Positions 45,604 through 57,814 of a DNA stretch of 64,000 bases are shown one piece after another. The DNA is from Dermacentor variabilis (taxonomy: Eukaryota > Arthropoda > Arachnida > Ixodida > Ixodidae). Location: NCBI RefSeq assembly GCF_050947875.1, contig NC_134569.1, positions 23,039,631 to 23,103,630 of the forward strand. Reading direction: 5' to 3'. Within the stretch, counting starts at the first letter, position 1. Every line of letters starts with the position of its first letter. A program made the translations under genes and the position numbers. The notes under the pieces are model-generated. The model was not told where the DNA came from. It was given only the letters and a program-made list of their open reading frames with translations, and made no database searches.

Positions 45604-47295
45604 GGGCGCTTTATGTCGTTTGTCGATGCATGCATTCGCGGCATAATGGTTTCAATATCGGGCCTCTGGGCTACAGATCCTGTGCTAGAATCCTGCCGTC
45701 GAACAATTTTAATAATATTTACTTAATTATTTATTATGCAGCACATTGTTGAAAATGACAAGTTTACAAAGTCACAAAGCCGTTTGAAGCCAGAATGACG
45801 AAGCTTAGGCAAATCTATATGCTACCCATAATTCCCATGCTTGTACAACCACTCCCATTGCAATCCCCATAGACACTAGCGCCAGAGTTCTCTCTAGTAA
45901 TTGTATGAAACTCTATGCACCTTACCACTGGCCATGTTTATTTATGGTTCCCTCATATAAATTTTCTTGTGCTCTTTTGTTACTGCGCTCTTCAAGGTGT
46001 GGTTTCTGCATTAAGCTCCATAACTTGTTGAGTTTCCATGCAGGCAATATATATTTGAATGTTGGATTTTTGGCCATTACGTTGCACTTGAAGCACTGAC
46101 CAATGCTCCTCTCAGTATGCAAAGCACTTTTGTTTATCCTTTCTGCGAAATGTTAGAGCTTGGGGAACCATCAGCTCCTCCTTTTGGCATCATGTTGTGG
46201 CAAAAGAGTTCCTGCTACAAGATTAGCATCATTGCTTTTCATTTTATCTGTGCTGTGAGACATATTCTAGTGTATTTCTGGTCACCATGTCTGTCTTCAT
46301 ACGATGTACAGGACTTGCCCATTGTGGTCAGTTTGTACCAATTTTATTTTTCGTGTGTGTTCAGAGCCTTTAATAAGTTTCATTGCTTGTTTCATAAAGA
46401 ATTTAATAATTAATACAGAGTTAGTCTGCATATAATTTATATTTTTGAACACAGATCTTTGTTACTTGCTTTCATTTTTTTCTTTTCTGTTTGCCACATT
46501 CCTCTTCAGTTACACAGGCCACAGAGATGCCTGCAAGTAAGAGAAGTGAGAATGTACTCACTGTGGAAAGGCATGCATAGATGAAATAATTTTTTCTAAT
46601 TGCATTTATTTCGTCAATAAGCTTACAAAGTTCTGAGAGACAGCATGCAACTTTTAAGAACATGGATCTGCATTCAGTTATCGCTATAATGTGAGTACAT
46701 TTAATTAACTTTAAGTTTGTGAAACACGGCCATTTATCTTTTGGAAAGATTTTTCACTATTATCCATGATTACAATTTTAGAAAACATTTCAGTGCATTC
46801 AAATAAGTTGCATTGATTGCTTTACATGGAAGATTCCATAGGCACAAAAGATAACTACACATTGAGCTTGAATAATATTCCATTAGTTCTGATGCATCTT
46901 TCTGCAGTTGTTACAGTGTGGAAAGGGTGCTGCCCTTTTTAATCATCTTATGTTCATTATAGTTTATGTCAAAACTTAAGTTCATGGCAGACATGTATAA
47001 TTAATGATTAGTAGAGAGTGCATAAATATTGTACCCCAACAGGGGCATCAAACGATGTCTTCAACTTGTGTAGCAACATTGGTGATTAATGTGTTATGTT
47101 TTTACGACATACATCTTGGAAATATTCACATTGACAACCATATTAAGAGTTAAGTAATACTGTTAGCATCTCATTATAATGTGAATTAGTAATATCGCAA
47201 GGCAGGTATTGCTTCATTTATATTGATGTGAAGTTGTCAAATGGCTCATTGAGCAAAAAAGCCGGCGTCTGTAGCAGTGAAATGGCACCTAAATT

Positions 47296-47385
47296 CCCAC
47301 TGGCTGCGACGCCACGTCACGAGCGTGCCTTGACGAAGTTCCCATTGGCTGCAACGCCATGGCACCAGTGTACCTCGACTGAGCA
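47296..47385 (+). repeat. Two-unit 45-bp tandem repeat
   Basis: CCCACTGGCTGCGACGCCA at 47296 recurs as CCCATTGGCTGCAACGCCA at 47341, a 45-bp period. On the plus strand each unit reads KFPLAATP-like peptide; I treat this as repeat DNA and not as a gene. Confidence 0.75.
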
Positions 47386-47485
47386 GAGCAGGCAAAAGGG
47401 AAGACCTGCTGCTGTAGTAGCGTGCTAGGTGTTGCGTCATCCTCGCTGTCACTCAAAATCCTGTGTTCTAACTTCGCCTCCGTAT

Positions 47486-47545
47486 GGCCAAATCAAAACA
47501 CACCAAGCGTCTCAACACTCTCGCTTGCCCGCGAGGAGTTCATAA
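47486..47545 (+). repeat. Dispersed repeat, copy 2
   Basis: GGCCAAATCAAAACACACCA to GTTCATAA, matching 45544-45603. It lies directly after the 45-bp tandem repeat. Confidence 0.7.
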
Positions 47546-50500
47546 CTCGAAGGACCACCCAGTGGCATTTAATTGGATATTAATTAATGCTTTCGCATTC
47601 ACAACTCACAAGAAGTGCTTAGATGTCCTCGTATTTTTTTCCCCATATGTTGGCACAACTCATGGTCTTGAATACTTTGAATATTCATAATTTGTCCTGG
47701 CATACTGCTTTTTGTGAGCCGATGGAATTTTATTCTCTGTTATGATGCTCTGGATTCTCAACTGTGGTATAGCAGTCACATCACCTCCGATTTCTCTTGA
47801 AACTTAACCCTTTCTCTACCACTGACATGCATAGCCATTGCTGGAATTTGTACCGATATAGCCAGCGATGGGGAGCATAGTTGTCAGTCATGAGGCCACG
47901 TTTCTTCAAATGTCTGAGAAATTGGGCACATATTTTGGTCATTTTCTGCTCTATGAAAAGGGTTAACATGCATTTTTTGTGCACCTGAACGTAAATAGTA
48001 TTGAATTTATTAAATTATTTGCAACTTTGTCACAAGTGGGTAGCTCAAGATTCAGCAGTAGTTTTCTCAACAGACACCTAAAAGAAGTGAAATTTTTATG
48101 TTAAGCAAAGATAGATAAAGCAGTTGTTTATCTTAGCAACATGATCTTGTGCCTTCTTTATTTTATAATTGAGAGATTCGAAAGCCCTGTGGAAAGTGAA
48201 GTTTGTTAGTGATTAAACATTTTTGCTTGTCCATAGCACATCAATGCACAGTAGCACTTCTTTCATCATGAATTCGTTGATTGTCAGTATGTTTTCATTG
48301 CCATCTTGTGAAGGCGTAGACTGTCTGTGATAAGAGAACAAGGCTCCATTCCTGCATTTTTCTTTGTGTACAATATTATAATATGTAATAATTTTCTTTT
48401 TTTCTAGTTTGCTCTGTGAACCTTTATGCATAATGCCTTAGATTTATTACATCAGAACTGAGTCTCATGTTGTCACATGCTGTAACTTTTGTATGCTGTC
48501 TTAATAAAAACAAAACAATAAATATTGCAGAAGTAGTAGTACTCATTTGTCCTTGTGAGTCACTTATTGGGCAAAGATTTAATGTCATATACCTTGGCCA
48601 AATTGTTTTGAGGCCTCCTGAACCAAGTCAGATGGCATACATTCAACTCCTTTTACTAAGGAGGATTTATTTTGCGGCTGTGAGGACCATGTTTCTTTTT
48701 GCATGACCATTTGATCTTCAGGAAGGCACATTACACAGTTGACAGTCGCACTTGTGAGGGTTTGCGCGGAATCAGTACAGCATTGCCAACATCACATCAC
48801 ACGACGCACAGAAATAATTGTGTGTGCTAACCTTGGTTCATGGCTAGCACACAGTTCATGGCTGTAGTGACATGGTTATTGTGGACATATGCGTGGAAAG
48901 TCTTTGCATGACTTTCTTTAGTGTGCCTTTATGAGCATAAATGAAAACCAAATTTATGATTTTTTTTTAGAACAGTGGTCATGGGAAAGCTTTTGCTTGC
49001 TTTTTCCAAATTATTGTATCTTGTTAAGTGGTGTGCTTGCTTTATAAACAAGCCGGATGTTTCTTTCTACAGTAGGATGGCTGCAATGCATGCTTGTACG
49101 ACTTTTTACACTACTATGGTGAGAACAAGAACTTTCCAGTGCTTCTGTCTCCCTTACATAGCATGCTCTGTATGACTTCAAAGCCCCAAGTTCCTACCTC
49201 TGCAGTTTACTGTTTCTGCTGAGGCACTGGACATACGGGCGACATTACTATTATGCAAGCCTTTCAGAATACTTTGCCATAGCTTGTCAATAAAATATTT
49301 GTCATGCAAATGCACCTTTTGTTTCGTGCGCTTGTCAGCCAAAAACTTTGTTTTTACACATTCTAGTTTCCTGTACATGTTATCTTCAGTTAACAAACTT
49401 TTTATAGTCTTTTGGTGCACTCTGTATTTTGTGCTTATTTCACCATCTTCAGGTCTGTGCACTTTTTAATCTGCTTTCCTTATACTTCAGCCTACCACTG
49501 ATGCTTTTATTTGATTTATTGTTATGGTGGGCTTTCGTTCTACTTTGCACTTTCTTTTTTATTTTAAGGTACTGCCATGTGGTGGCACTTAAAGTTATGT
49601 CTATATTATCATTCCTGTCCTTCATGCATGTTAAAACAATTTGTTGGATTGACTGATTTACTAGTTTGCTAATTAACGATACAGGCACTGTTACTATTGA
49701 GTTGCATGATCGTAACAATGTTTGCTTCCCGGTCTTATTATGAATAAGTCATTTTGATTGACCTTCTTTAGTATATTTGCCTCTGTATGCTTACCACACT
49801 GATTGTTACATTATAGTTACATTGCGTGCATGTATCTTGATTATCAGTAGTAGGTTATATTAATTACTGAGTGTTGCAGTGGTTCTACAATATGCACATG
49901 ACACAAAAACATTCAATGGCAGTGCATGGGCAGGTTTTAGACAAGCTCTTCTTTTGTAATAAAGCTTTTCCAGCATGCAAAGTATCTTGTACAAAGGTGT
50001 GTATTTTTGCAATTCTGTATTGCATGAATTTTGAGAAATCGACATCTTAAGGTCTCCGCATGACCATAAAGTGCGCGTCATGATGTGGATTTGTTTGCGA
50101 TTGCACGAGAAGCTGATAAATGCCTGTTGATGTATATTTTTATTTTTCTTCTTTATTTTATTTTTATTTGCACTGAGGTGAATGCAAATTTTTTTAACCT
50201 GAGAAAAACTCGGTGTTTAAGCAAATTAAAGTGTATTATCACATGCATAGCAGTTGTGGCTGTGCTGCTGCTTAATTTTCACATATATAATGTTTTATTC
50301 ATAAATTGGAACCTTTTAACGGCCATTTATGTAATCAGAATAGGTCATTTTCCGTTCCTTGTAGTCTTCATGTTGAAGATATTAAAATGGTATAAGCTCC
50401 TATAAAGTTCTGCCTAATATGTTGCATGTCATATATTTTGTGTAAAATTTAGTGCCTTTTGTTTTTTTTTTTGCAGTAACAACAAAATTGACTCGAGATG

Positions 50501-50577
50501 CAGTGGAGCCATTTCATTAAGCAACTTACCCTCTTTGCATTAGAAAAAGATTATGATATTGTTTGTTATGAATAAAT

Positions 50578-50676
50578 AACAATGGTAGAACAGGAAATGT
50601 CACTGAAGCCCATGTTTCGACGAGTCCCCTTATCGAAACATTGGCTGCAGTGACATTCCTTGTTCGACAATTGTTA
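50578..50676. repeat. Snap-back hairpin element, about 100 bp
   Basis: The left arm (AACAATGGTAGAACAGGAAA to CATGTTTCGA, 50578-50620) is the imperfect reverse complement of the right arm (TCGAAACATTGGCTGCAGTG to CAATTGTTA, 50632-50676). The loop is about 11 bp. It lies only 225 bp before the acceptor of unit 4. Confidence 0.8.
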
Positions 50677-50901
50677 GTCACCAAAAGCCTCCATCTTCCT
50701 GTGGGCTTCTGTCTTATTTGTTATATTGTGTTTCAAGAATTGAGAAAGAGCTGTCGGTGTTTGTGTACAGCAACAATTCAGCGTAGATTTCTGCTTGATG
50801 CTTTCTATATTGCAGCATTTGAGAGATTGGAAAACCAAGCAGGGCACAAGTGTGTTTTCAAGAGCACAAACAAAATAATGTCTTTTTATTCACCCCTCTA
50901 G

Positions 50902-51179
50902 GTTCCTCTCACCCTGTACTGCTTCAACAACTCTCTGGCAAGGAACCTCTTCCTAGCAGTGGCAGCAGCAACAGCAGCAGCAGCACCACTACCAAAGCAG
51001 GAGGATGCCCACTGTTCACTTGTGAACTCTGTGGCCAGTCTATGACACATGCTTACAGCATGCAGCGACATCGACGCCAGCACTTGACCCAGCCCAAGTC
51101 TTTTGCTTGCGATGTGTGTGGTCGTAGGTACAACCGTCGAGACAATATGCTTGTACATTGCCGGACTCATTATTCATGA
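50902..51179 (+). CDS. Alternative terminal exon with two C2H2 fingers (unit 4)
   Basis: A very good acceptor (TTTTTATTCACCCCTCTAG ending at 50901) opens the exon, with two bases completing a split codon. A linker follows with a serine/threonine tract (SSGSSNSSSSTTT, encoded by an AGC-rich run). Finger 1 is CELCGQSMTHAYSMQRHRRQ plus H; finger 2 is CDVCGRRYNRRDNMLVHCRT plus H. The protein ends two residues later (YS, stop 51177-51179). Finger 2 lacks the tryptophan of units 1-3 and has a basic RRYNRRDN surface, so it should contact different bases. The ATG at 50850 lies before the acceptor and is not the start. Confidence 0.87.
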
Positions 51180-51229
51180 CAAGGAGGAATGGTGTGCAAG
51201 GTTTGATAGTGGATGATTTTTTCGCAACT

Positions 51230-51235
51230 AATAAA
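51230..51235 (+). terminator. Poly(A) signal of unit 4
   Basis: AATAAA 50 bp after the unit 4 stop, within CTAATAAAGTG and followed by a T-rich stretch. This supports unit 4 as a true terminal exon with a short 3' UTR. Confidence 0.6.
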
Positions 51236-51889
51236 GTGTTATTACAGTACTGAAATGTTTAAAACTGTTGATCTCCATGCTTTCTTTATGTGTTTTATTG
51301 AGAATAAGCTGCAGCACTGTGACATCCCTACACCTGAAGACCATAGAAACCAAAGAGTATTGAAATTTGTGAGCCTGAATGGATCCTTTGCACAAGCTTG
51401 TTGAAGAGAATCAATGGCACTTGCGGATTTTAATGATCATGCAGAAGACCCAGGGAGACTTGTAGATTTCAGTGGTCTCTGGTATCAGTGGACTTTGAAA
51501 ATGTCTGGATGATAGATATAATTGTGGCTCTGATGTTTGGTGTTTAGTCCATTATTGAGTAGTGCTGAGCTACTAGATTCTACACTATGCACGCTTCTGA
51601 GAGTGCAAGTCAGTAATCCTTGTGGATTCTGAGTAAATGAGATGTGAAGGCGATCAGTAAAAATATAAATAGCTGAACTTTCCTTTGGCAGGTTTGGGGA
51701 CTAGAATAAGAAAAAACTTATTTGTTAATGAGGTGTGCAGGCCGTGGAGTCAGAAAATTGATTAATAAATATTTGTGATCTGCATTATTTGCATGAACGG
51801 TGCTTTAGCTGTTAAACATCTTTTTATTAGTACATGTCAGATGCTATGCTTCAAGGGCAATATTGTAGCGGCTTGATACCTACTTAATC

Positions 51890-52260
51890 CAAAGGGTGCA
51901 TCCTCACCGGCGATTGACAGAGGTCACATGATTGACCATGACTGTCGACCAGGGAGCACCTCATGGTGACATGTTCACAGTGAGGCCAATGCGACCTGCC
52001 AGTCACCAGATTGAACTGTCTCGTGATTGGTGCCATTGATGTCGGCTCACATTGCCATTGCTGCGTAAAATAAGCGTCAGAACATACAGACATCCTGCAT
52101 CACTAATTGGTTCAGCAGCCTTGTGTCTGCAGTCGCATAAATGAAAAATGAAGCAGCAAGCAACTGACCTAAAACAGTCACTTTTCGACATATGCAGCCA
52201 CCTTGTGACCAACTTGGTCGCTTGACCTCTGCGAGTCACAGGTGTGAATGGGCCTTGAAT
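51890..52260. mobile_element. MITE-like element with AGGGTGCATCCTCACCGG-type ends
   Basis: The left end CAAAGGGTGCATCCTCACCG, continuing through GATTGACAGAGGTCAC, is an imperfect inverted match over about 42 bp to the right end (reverse complement CAAGGCCCATTCACACCTGT through GACTCGCAGAGGTCAAGCG). The length is about 370 bp, more GC-rich than the flanks, with no transposase. TIRs with a CATTCACACC core occur in Harbinger/hAT-type MITEs; the class is inferred. Confidence 0.55.
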
Positions 52261-54579
52261 GCCCTGGTCAACCCTTACCATCCCATCTTTCATTTTAAAA
52301 TATATTTTCACTGTCAAGAAAGATGAATTTATAGCATCCTTATTCCTTTGTTAGGCTGCCATAAAGTGCACAATTGTATGCAGCAGGAAAGTGTTATTTT
52401 CACAGAGTGAACACTTTTTTTTTTTGTTCAAAGCTTTTTATGCATCATATATTGAAACTTTTGTATACAGTTCTTTGTGCCATGCATACTTATCCATGTT
52501 GCAGAACAATTGTATGGCCTAATATATAATTATGGCAAAAAATTGCCTTATGGTTATGTCAGATTACAGTTGTGTAATACCAATTTATGCACTTTTGGTA
52601 AATTCTGACATACAGAAGGCTCTCTGCTAAAGTATATTACAGTTCAACTGGTTTGACAAGTTTAGCCTATGGTGTGAAGCTTGTAGGTATTCTGCTTGGA
52701 CTAGCTCTTTTGCTCCAACAGCAGGCATGAGTGTCCAAGCATGTACACACGACAAATCCTACTGCCCTTGTCAGCCACAGGCTTGCTAAGGTGATAAAGT
52801 GCACAAAACTAAGTGGTAGCAAGACAGAACACGACCACTAATTGAATTTTCTCAAGACACAAACTGGCTTCTGAAAAAGTTATATAATTTTAATTGGAAA
52901 TTGGTAATATTTAAAAAAAATTTGTTGTTGGAAGGGTGGGAAAAAGGAAAGTAAGCAAGAATAGACCTGGGGTATAAAATTGTCGTGTTTGCTTCTCTTA
53001 CCTCACATCATGGATGTGTTGGTTCGTTTTTCTAATGGTCACCGATTCTGGTGGCTGCTGCTATTGCGTCTAGCTGCCTTGTCTATTGCCCTCAATTGGT
53101 GCATAGGAAGCCAGAAATTAGTCTAGGCAAAGATATATTGGTGCACTTCATGGCATAAAAATAGCCACAGAATTGCACCTTCTCCCACAACCTAGCCATC
53201 ACAAATATATAAAAAAAGCTTGGGGTTTGTAAATTAATACAGTGTTTATGTTGTTAACACCCTTGGCACCAATTGGCTAGCCTTTAGATTAGCCTCATTT
53301 ATGTGAGAAATACTGAAGCACTCATTGACAGAAGTGTGCCCTGCTTCTCTGCATGTTTTTGGAATAACATGCTTTTAAACCTGATTGTGGCTCCCAGATG
53401 TTCAATTTAAGGTTGTAATGGTAATTTATTATTGTATTGTCTTGCTTTCTAATTGGGCCACATGCTGAAAGTAAATGCAAAGAGTAAAAACTGAGCCGCA
53501 TTGTTCATGCTGCAAGGTTAATGCTATTTCGTTGAGAAATAAGTTCTTATGGCTCTTTCTTATGAATTTACAAATGCATGTGTTCCTTTCATTGTGTAAA
53601 TTGTTTAGCCTTTGCTGAAGGTTTGCTAATTAGACAAATCTACACTCACTTCTGGTTAACATGTATTTCAAATTCTATGTGTATGTTAAGAGGTTGAGTA
53701 GGTGGGTTGTGACATGAAATCTTATATGCAATAAAATTTTAAGGATTATATTATAAAGAGGTGGGGAAGAAGGGGGGTCACTTTGTGTAAAATTTCTGGT
53801 GCTCGAATAGTGGTCTGAAGCTATGTCGTATTGACACTTGCCACTATTCAAGGGGTTGGGCTTCTAGTAGTTGTGCAAATGCGTTTGTTCTTGCATTTGT
53901 GGTTAAAGGTTACTACATGCATCAAGTTTGTAAATGGACACACGCAAAAATAGACTGTCAGTTCATATCGAAAAATAGTTTTTAAAAGCTTTATTTGCAT
54001 AAACTTCATGGTAAGAAGTTGATTACTAGAAGAGAAAATTGCATGCCAAACTTTTTACTGGTTGAATTTCATGGCAAAATTCCAGCACTGGTACACTGAC
54101 ATGACATGATGGATTTCAATATATGTTCTCGTATTTAGGCCATTGTGGCACAGCAAATGTTATTGAAACTTGCTATGTTCAGTGTCTGGCTCCTTTAGCT
54201 AGGATACAATGTAGTTTGCCTTTACTGATAAATAAAAATTAGCCAGGCCGAATTAGGCACTGCCAAAGTGCATAACGAGCTGGTGTGGGAACTTAAAAGG
54301 AGTGGTGCCACCTGTGTTTTATTTCTGCATGTTTTCTGGAAAAGTGGCTTTCTTTGGTATTGTAGTAGCACAATTTAGTTGGAGTGTGTTTTTCTCTTTA
54401 GTGTCCTTTTAAATAGTCATATTTCTTGGTCCAGGAATGTGCACTGTCAGCAATGATTGCTGTTGTGAATAAAAAAATTATATTGTATGTTTGTGTGAGG
54501 TGTACAAAACAAATTTTCAGAATATGGTTCTAGTGGCGTTCATCCTCTGTTACAAAATTCAGAATGTGAGCAAGAATGG

Positions 54580-54985
54580 GATTGAGGGGCTCAAATTTTT
54601 GTCAGCCATAACCACACGAAGTAACAGACAGTGAAGCTGGAGAAAGCATCGAGGAAATTAATTGCAATGTTTAATTAAAATGTAGAAATAACAGCATACA
54701 GTAAAATAAAAGTGGACGAAAAGATAACTTGCGACAGGTGGGGATTGAACCCATGTCTTCTGCATCATGTGTGTGGGGCTTTACCAATTTAGCTACTGGG
54801 GCACCATCATTCCGCCCACTTAATTTGGTGTTTGTGTATCTTTAAGAGATCAGCCTGTGAGTGTTAGGCAGCAGCATTGATGGTCAAGGCAGCAGGTGTG
54901 AATTGCCCTCTTACTGCAGGCAAGCCGAGGACAGGAAGAAGTTTCTGCCTTCAGTTTACATTTCACAGACTTGTGCACCTATCTT
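54580..54985 (-). mobile_element. tRNA-derived SINE (Ruka-like)
   Basis: On the minus strand the segment near 54805-54720 reads like a tRNA head. It has TAGCTAAATTGGTAAAGC (A box) and GGGTTCAATCCCCACCTG (B box), about 35 bp apart, followed by CAAGTTATCTTTTCGTCCAC and a T-rich body ending in a GAGCCCCTC-type 3' region. RNA polymerase III boxes in this order define tRNA-headed SINEs. The body resembles the tick Ruka SINE from general knowledge of that family. It is not a working tRNA: the cloverleaf is not kept and there is a long attached tail. Outer boundaries are approximate. Confidence 0.75.
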
Positions 54986-57668
54986 TGGGACCATTTTCCA
55001 CTAGGTTAAATGCTGACATCTAGTTATATGGCTGTGGCTATCCTTATTGACCCAGTTCCACCATTTAGATGTAGAGACAATAGCCTGGGAGGGTTCATGC
55101 TATTGTTTGTTGATGATGTTAGCTCCTTGTACATTTTGATTCATGGCAAAAATACTGTGCAGCTGGAAAAAAGCATGCAAGTAACCACCTTCTTAATGTT
55201 ACAGACCTCCTTAAGCTGGGGTCCTGGTACTTTCTATCCGGCAACCATCAATTCAAGTTAAACATGGTCCGACACATTTCACTGTTTAATATGCCAGGTA
55301 AATTACTATGTGACGGTGATTGATCAAATTTTTTGTTGGCTTGATTGATCAAGCTTCGAGAGGTTCCTAGTTCTCCAGTGAGTCTTGGTTCATAGTGAAG
55401 GCCCTGTGGTATCTTGTACACTGTTATCTTTGAATGATCACCTCAGGAATCAATATAAAGTGAAAAGTGGTCAGTGTCTATTTTTGAGTGTAATTGCAGT
55501 TGTTACTTCATATTCACAGATGCTACACCATAATTAATACTTGCAAATGCAGGCGCAATTTTGTGTAATACTGTTTGCATGTGAAGGGTGCATCTTCTCT
55601 TCTTTTCACACCTGAACTTAGATACACCAGTATGTATGAAATCTGTGTGAATACATCAGGTCTTGTTAAGAATGACTGTTCTGGAGTATATGTGTTCCCG
55701 AATATTTTACTCAACAGGCATATATTCACTTGTATATAGGAGTGCCTTCTTCAAGTGCTTCTGAAACCCATGCTGAGTTTTCTTTTCCATACACTGTCCA
55801 CCTTCTCAGACGAATTTAGAAAGATTCATTCTGTATATGACATGCCTTGTTGGGAGCCTTCATGAAAGTGTTGTGCTTTTGCAAGGTTTTATTTTTCCCA
55901 GACTGGTGTACTTACTCAAAGGCTTTGTTATCATGGAAGTTCAAGTGCCTCTAATAATTTGGTAACTTCACACCAAGCTAGATTGTTTATGGGGTGGTTT
56001 TGCCATTGGCTATGCGCACATGTTCTTGAATTCACTTTATTTATATGAAACTATAATTATGACCAGTGTTAATAAGGTTACGTTTACATTTCTGTAAAAG
56101 GTTGACATGATCAGTAAAATCAAAAAGAAAAGCTGTATGTAATGAACTGCTTAATAAATAATCACTTGGCAAAAGTTCCAACTCTTATTCCAATATTTAA
56201 TGCTGTCTCATGACTGCAGCGAACCTTGGAGCAAGTGAAGGTGGCCTGTTGCCTCTTTAATTTTTCTTATATGCTTCAAGGTTCAGTATTCATAGACTAG
56301 TAGATATTGCTGGCAACTAGTATCTCTACAAACCATGCAATGTTTTTTTTACACTACCCTCCCACTTTGCTGACATTTTGCTGCAGCCCTCAAGATTTTT
56401 TTACTGTTTTCATGCCCTTACTTTGTGCCTTTTGGTATGTAGCACTAAAACATCATATTTCGAAGATTGTTTACTGTGAGCAAAAAAAGAGGAATGAACA
56501 TGCTTTATTTATGTCTTTACCATTTATGTCAGTCGATAAGGTAACTCTATTGAAGGTATAGATCTATAAAACTCAAGAAATGCTTTAGTCAAGGCATATT
56601 TTCACTCATCCTGAATATGTTGTTGTCATAGTGTTAATTTTGCTTATATAATGTAATGAAAGGCATGATGCAACATCTGCATCATCAGAGCAGAAGTAGG
56701 CTTTCCTTTAGTGTGATTTTATGTATCCATTTCTTCATTGCATTGTTTGGAAAGCTTTTTCCAGAGTACTTCGTTGAGCTATTTGTTAACTTTTCTTTTT
56801 CACACTTTTTGTTAGGAATTGTAAAGGTTGCTACGAGTTATTATTGATATAATTGTGGTAGTTTTACTTGTTTCTTTCTACTTGTCTGTTGGTGAAAGCA
56901 GCATTGTTGGTCAAAGAAGTGAGAAAACAGTGTGCTGGCTTGTTGTAACGCATGGGAAATTTCAATTTGAGATGCTTCATGAAGTGGAAGTAGAACAAAA
57001 TACTAACACAATTTGCAAGGCTTTAGACATCCTGGAAAGGTTTCTGGATCCATAGAAAATGTGTTGTGATCTTCAAACTGTGCATGTCGTGAGCATTTCA
57101 TTTGAAAATTGCATGTTTTTAAGTACAGTGTTGCTGATTGTTGCCATAGTATGTGCAGCTGCACACACCTGATTTGCATGTTATTCATGTAGGTGTCATG
57201 CATGCTTACTTTATGCTACCATTTGGGTACGAGGGTCTTTCTTTATAACAAGGTATTTGTTTTGGCACTTATCATGTGAGGCAATTAAAGTCTTCATTGC
57301 TCCTTTGTTGATTGCGCAATTTTCACTAGTTAACTGATAAGTTGACTAAAATTATTTGCAAGGTATGCCAGGGAAACATTAGCAAATGTAGTGTGCTGTA
57401 ATCTGCTGGAAGCTTAACAGGGCTACAAAACTTAGTCCTACTTCCAAGGAAAATTGATTTCTTGCTGGCTAGTGAATGCAACCTGTGTGCAGGATTCTTT
57501 TTCAACATTTAAGAGCAGTTTCGATTTCAACAGCAAGCTTTTCACTGAGTGAGCTAAAGCCTGCTATGGGATCAGTGGAGTGTTGAGTTTGAGTGCATTG
57601 CATTGGTTTCATGTTACACAAAGAGCCATATCATTCTCCTCCATTTCTTTCTTGCCTCTGGTTTCAAG

Positions 57669-57814
57669 ATGTTCGCTCACGGAGGAAGATGTATGGACTG
57701 AGGAAAGGCAATCACTGGTCTTGCCTTTTATGCAAGCTAGAGCTGCGGTCACGGAGCGCACTAAGGCGCCACGAGCTGATCCACGTGCCCTTTAGAGAGC
57801 GCTTCACCTGTCAA
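57669..57814 (+). CDS. Zinc-finger exon ending inside a finger (unit 5, first part)
   Basis: The acceptor TTTCTTTCTTGCCTCTGGTTTCAAG ends at 57668 (a long pyrimidine tract), and two bases complete a split codon, as in units 1-4. The exon encodes a basic stretch (RSRRKMYGLRKGNHW), then finger 1, CLLCKLELRSRSALRRHELI plus H, a linker VPFRERF, and TCQ. There it meets a good donor, CAA|GTGAGC (GT at 57815-57816), at phase 0. TCQ is the start of a second finger whose remainder is in the exon at 60050. If not spliced, translation runs on for SFSLS to a stop at 57833-57835, leaving one finger. Confidence 0.83.

Larger units (their letters stand above)
43815..50901. other. 3' UTR/intron between units 3 and 4
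   Basis: About 7.1 kb without a supported gene. It is AT/TG-rich except for repeat-like, more GC-rich patches at 45230-45700 and 47250-47560, which share a 60-bp segment. A hairpin lies at 50578. The tRNA-like TAGAATCCTGCC at about 45688-45699 has no recognisable cloverleaf. Confidence 0.45.
51236..57668. other. Interval between units 4 and 5
   Basis: About 6.4 kb without a supported gene. It is AT/TG-rich. It holds a MITE-like element at 51890 and a tRNA-derived SINE at about 54580-54985. Short open frames have no recognisable domains. Presumed intron. Confidence 0.45.

Noticed and set aside
45640..45720. tRNA-like TAGAATCCTGCC at the end of a repeat patch
   Set aside because: Only a weak B-box resemblance, without acceptor or D stems; at most a SINE relic.
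50850..50901. ATG at 50850 as the start of a small zinc-finger gene
   Set aside because: A strong splice acceptor at 50901 lies between this ATG and the fingers, and the phase after it agrees with the other units; the ATG belongs to intron sequence.
52000..52317. 104-codon minus-strand frame at 52003-52317
   Set aside because: It lies mostly within the MITE-like element and shows no domain.
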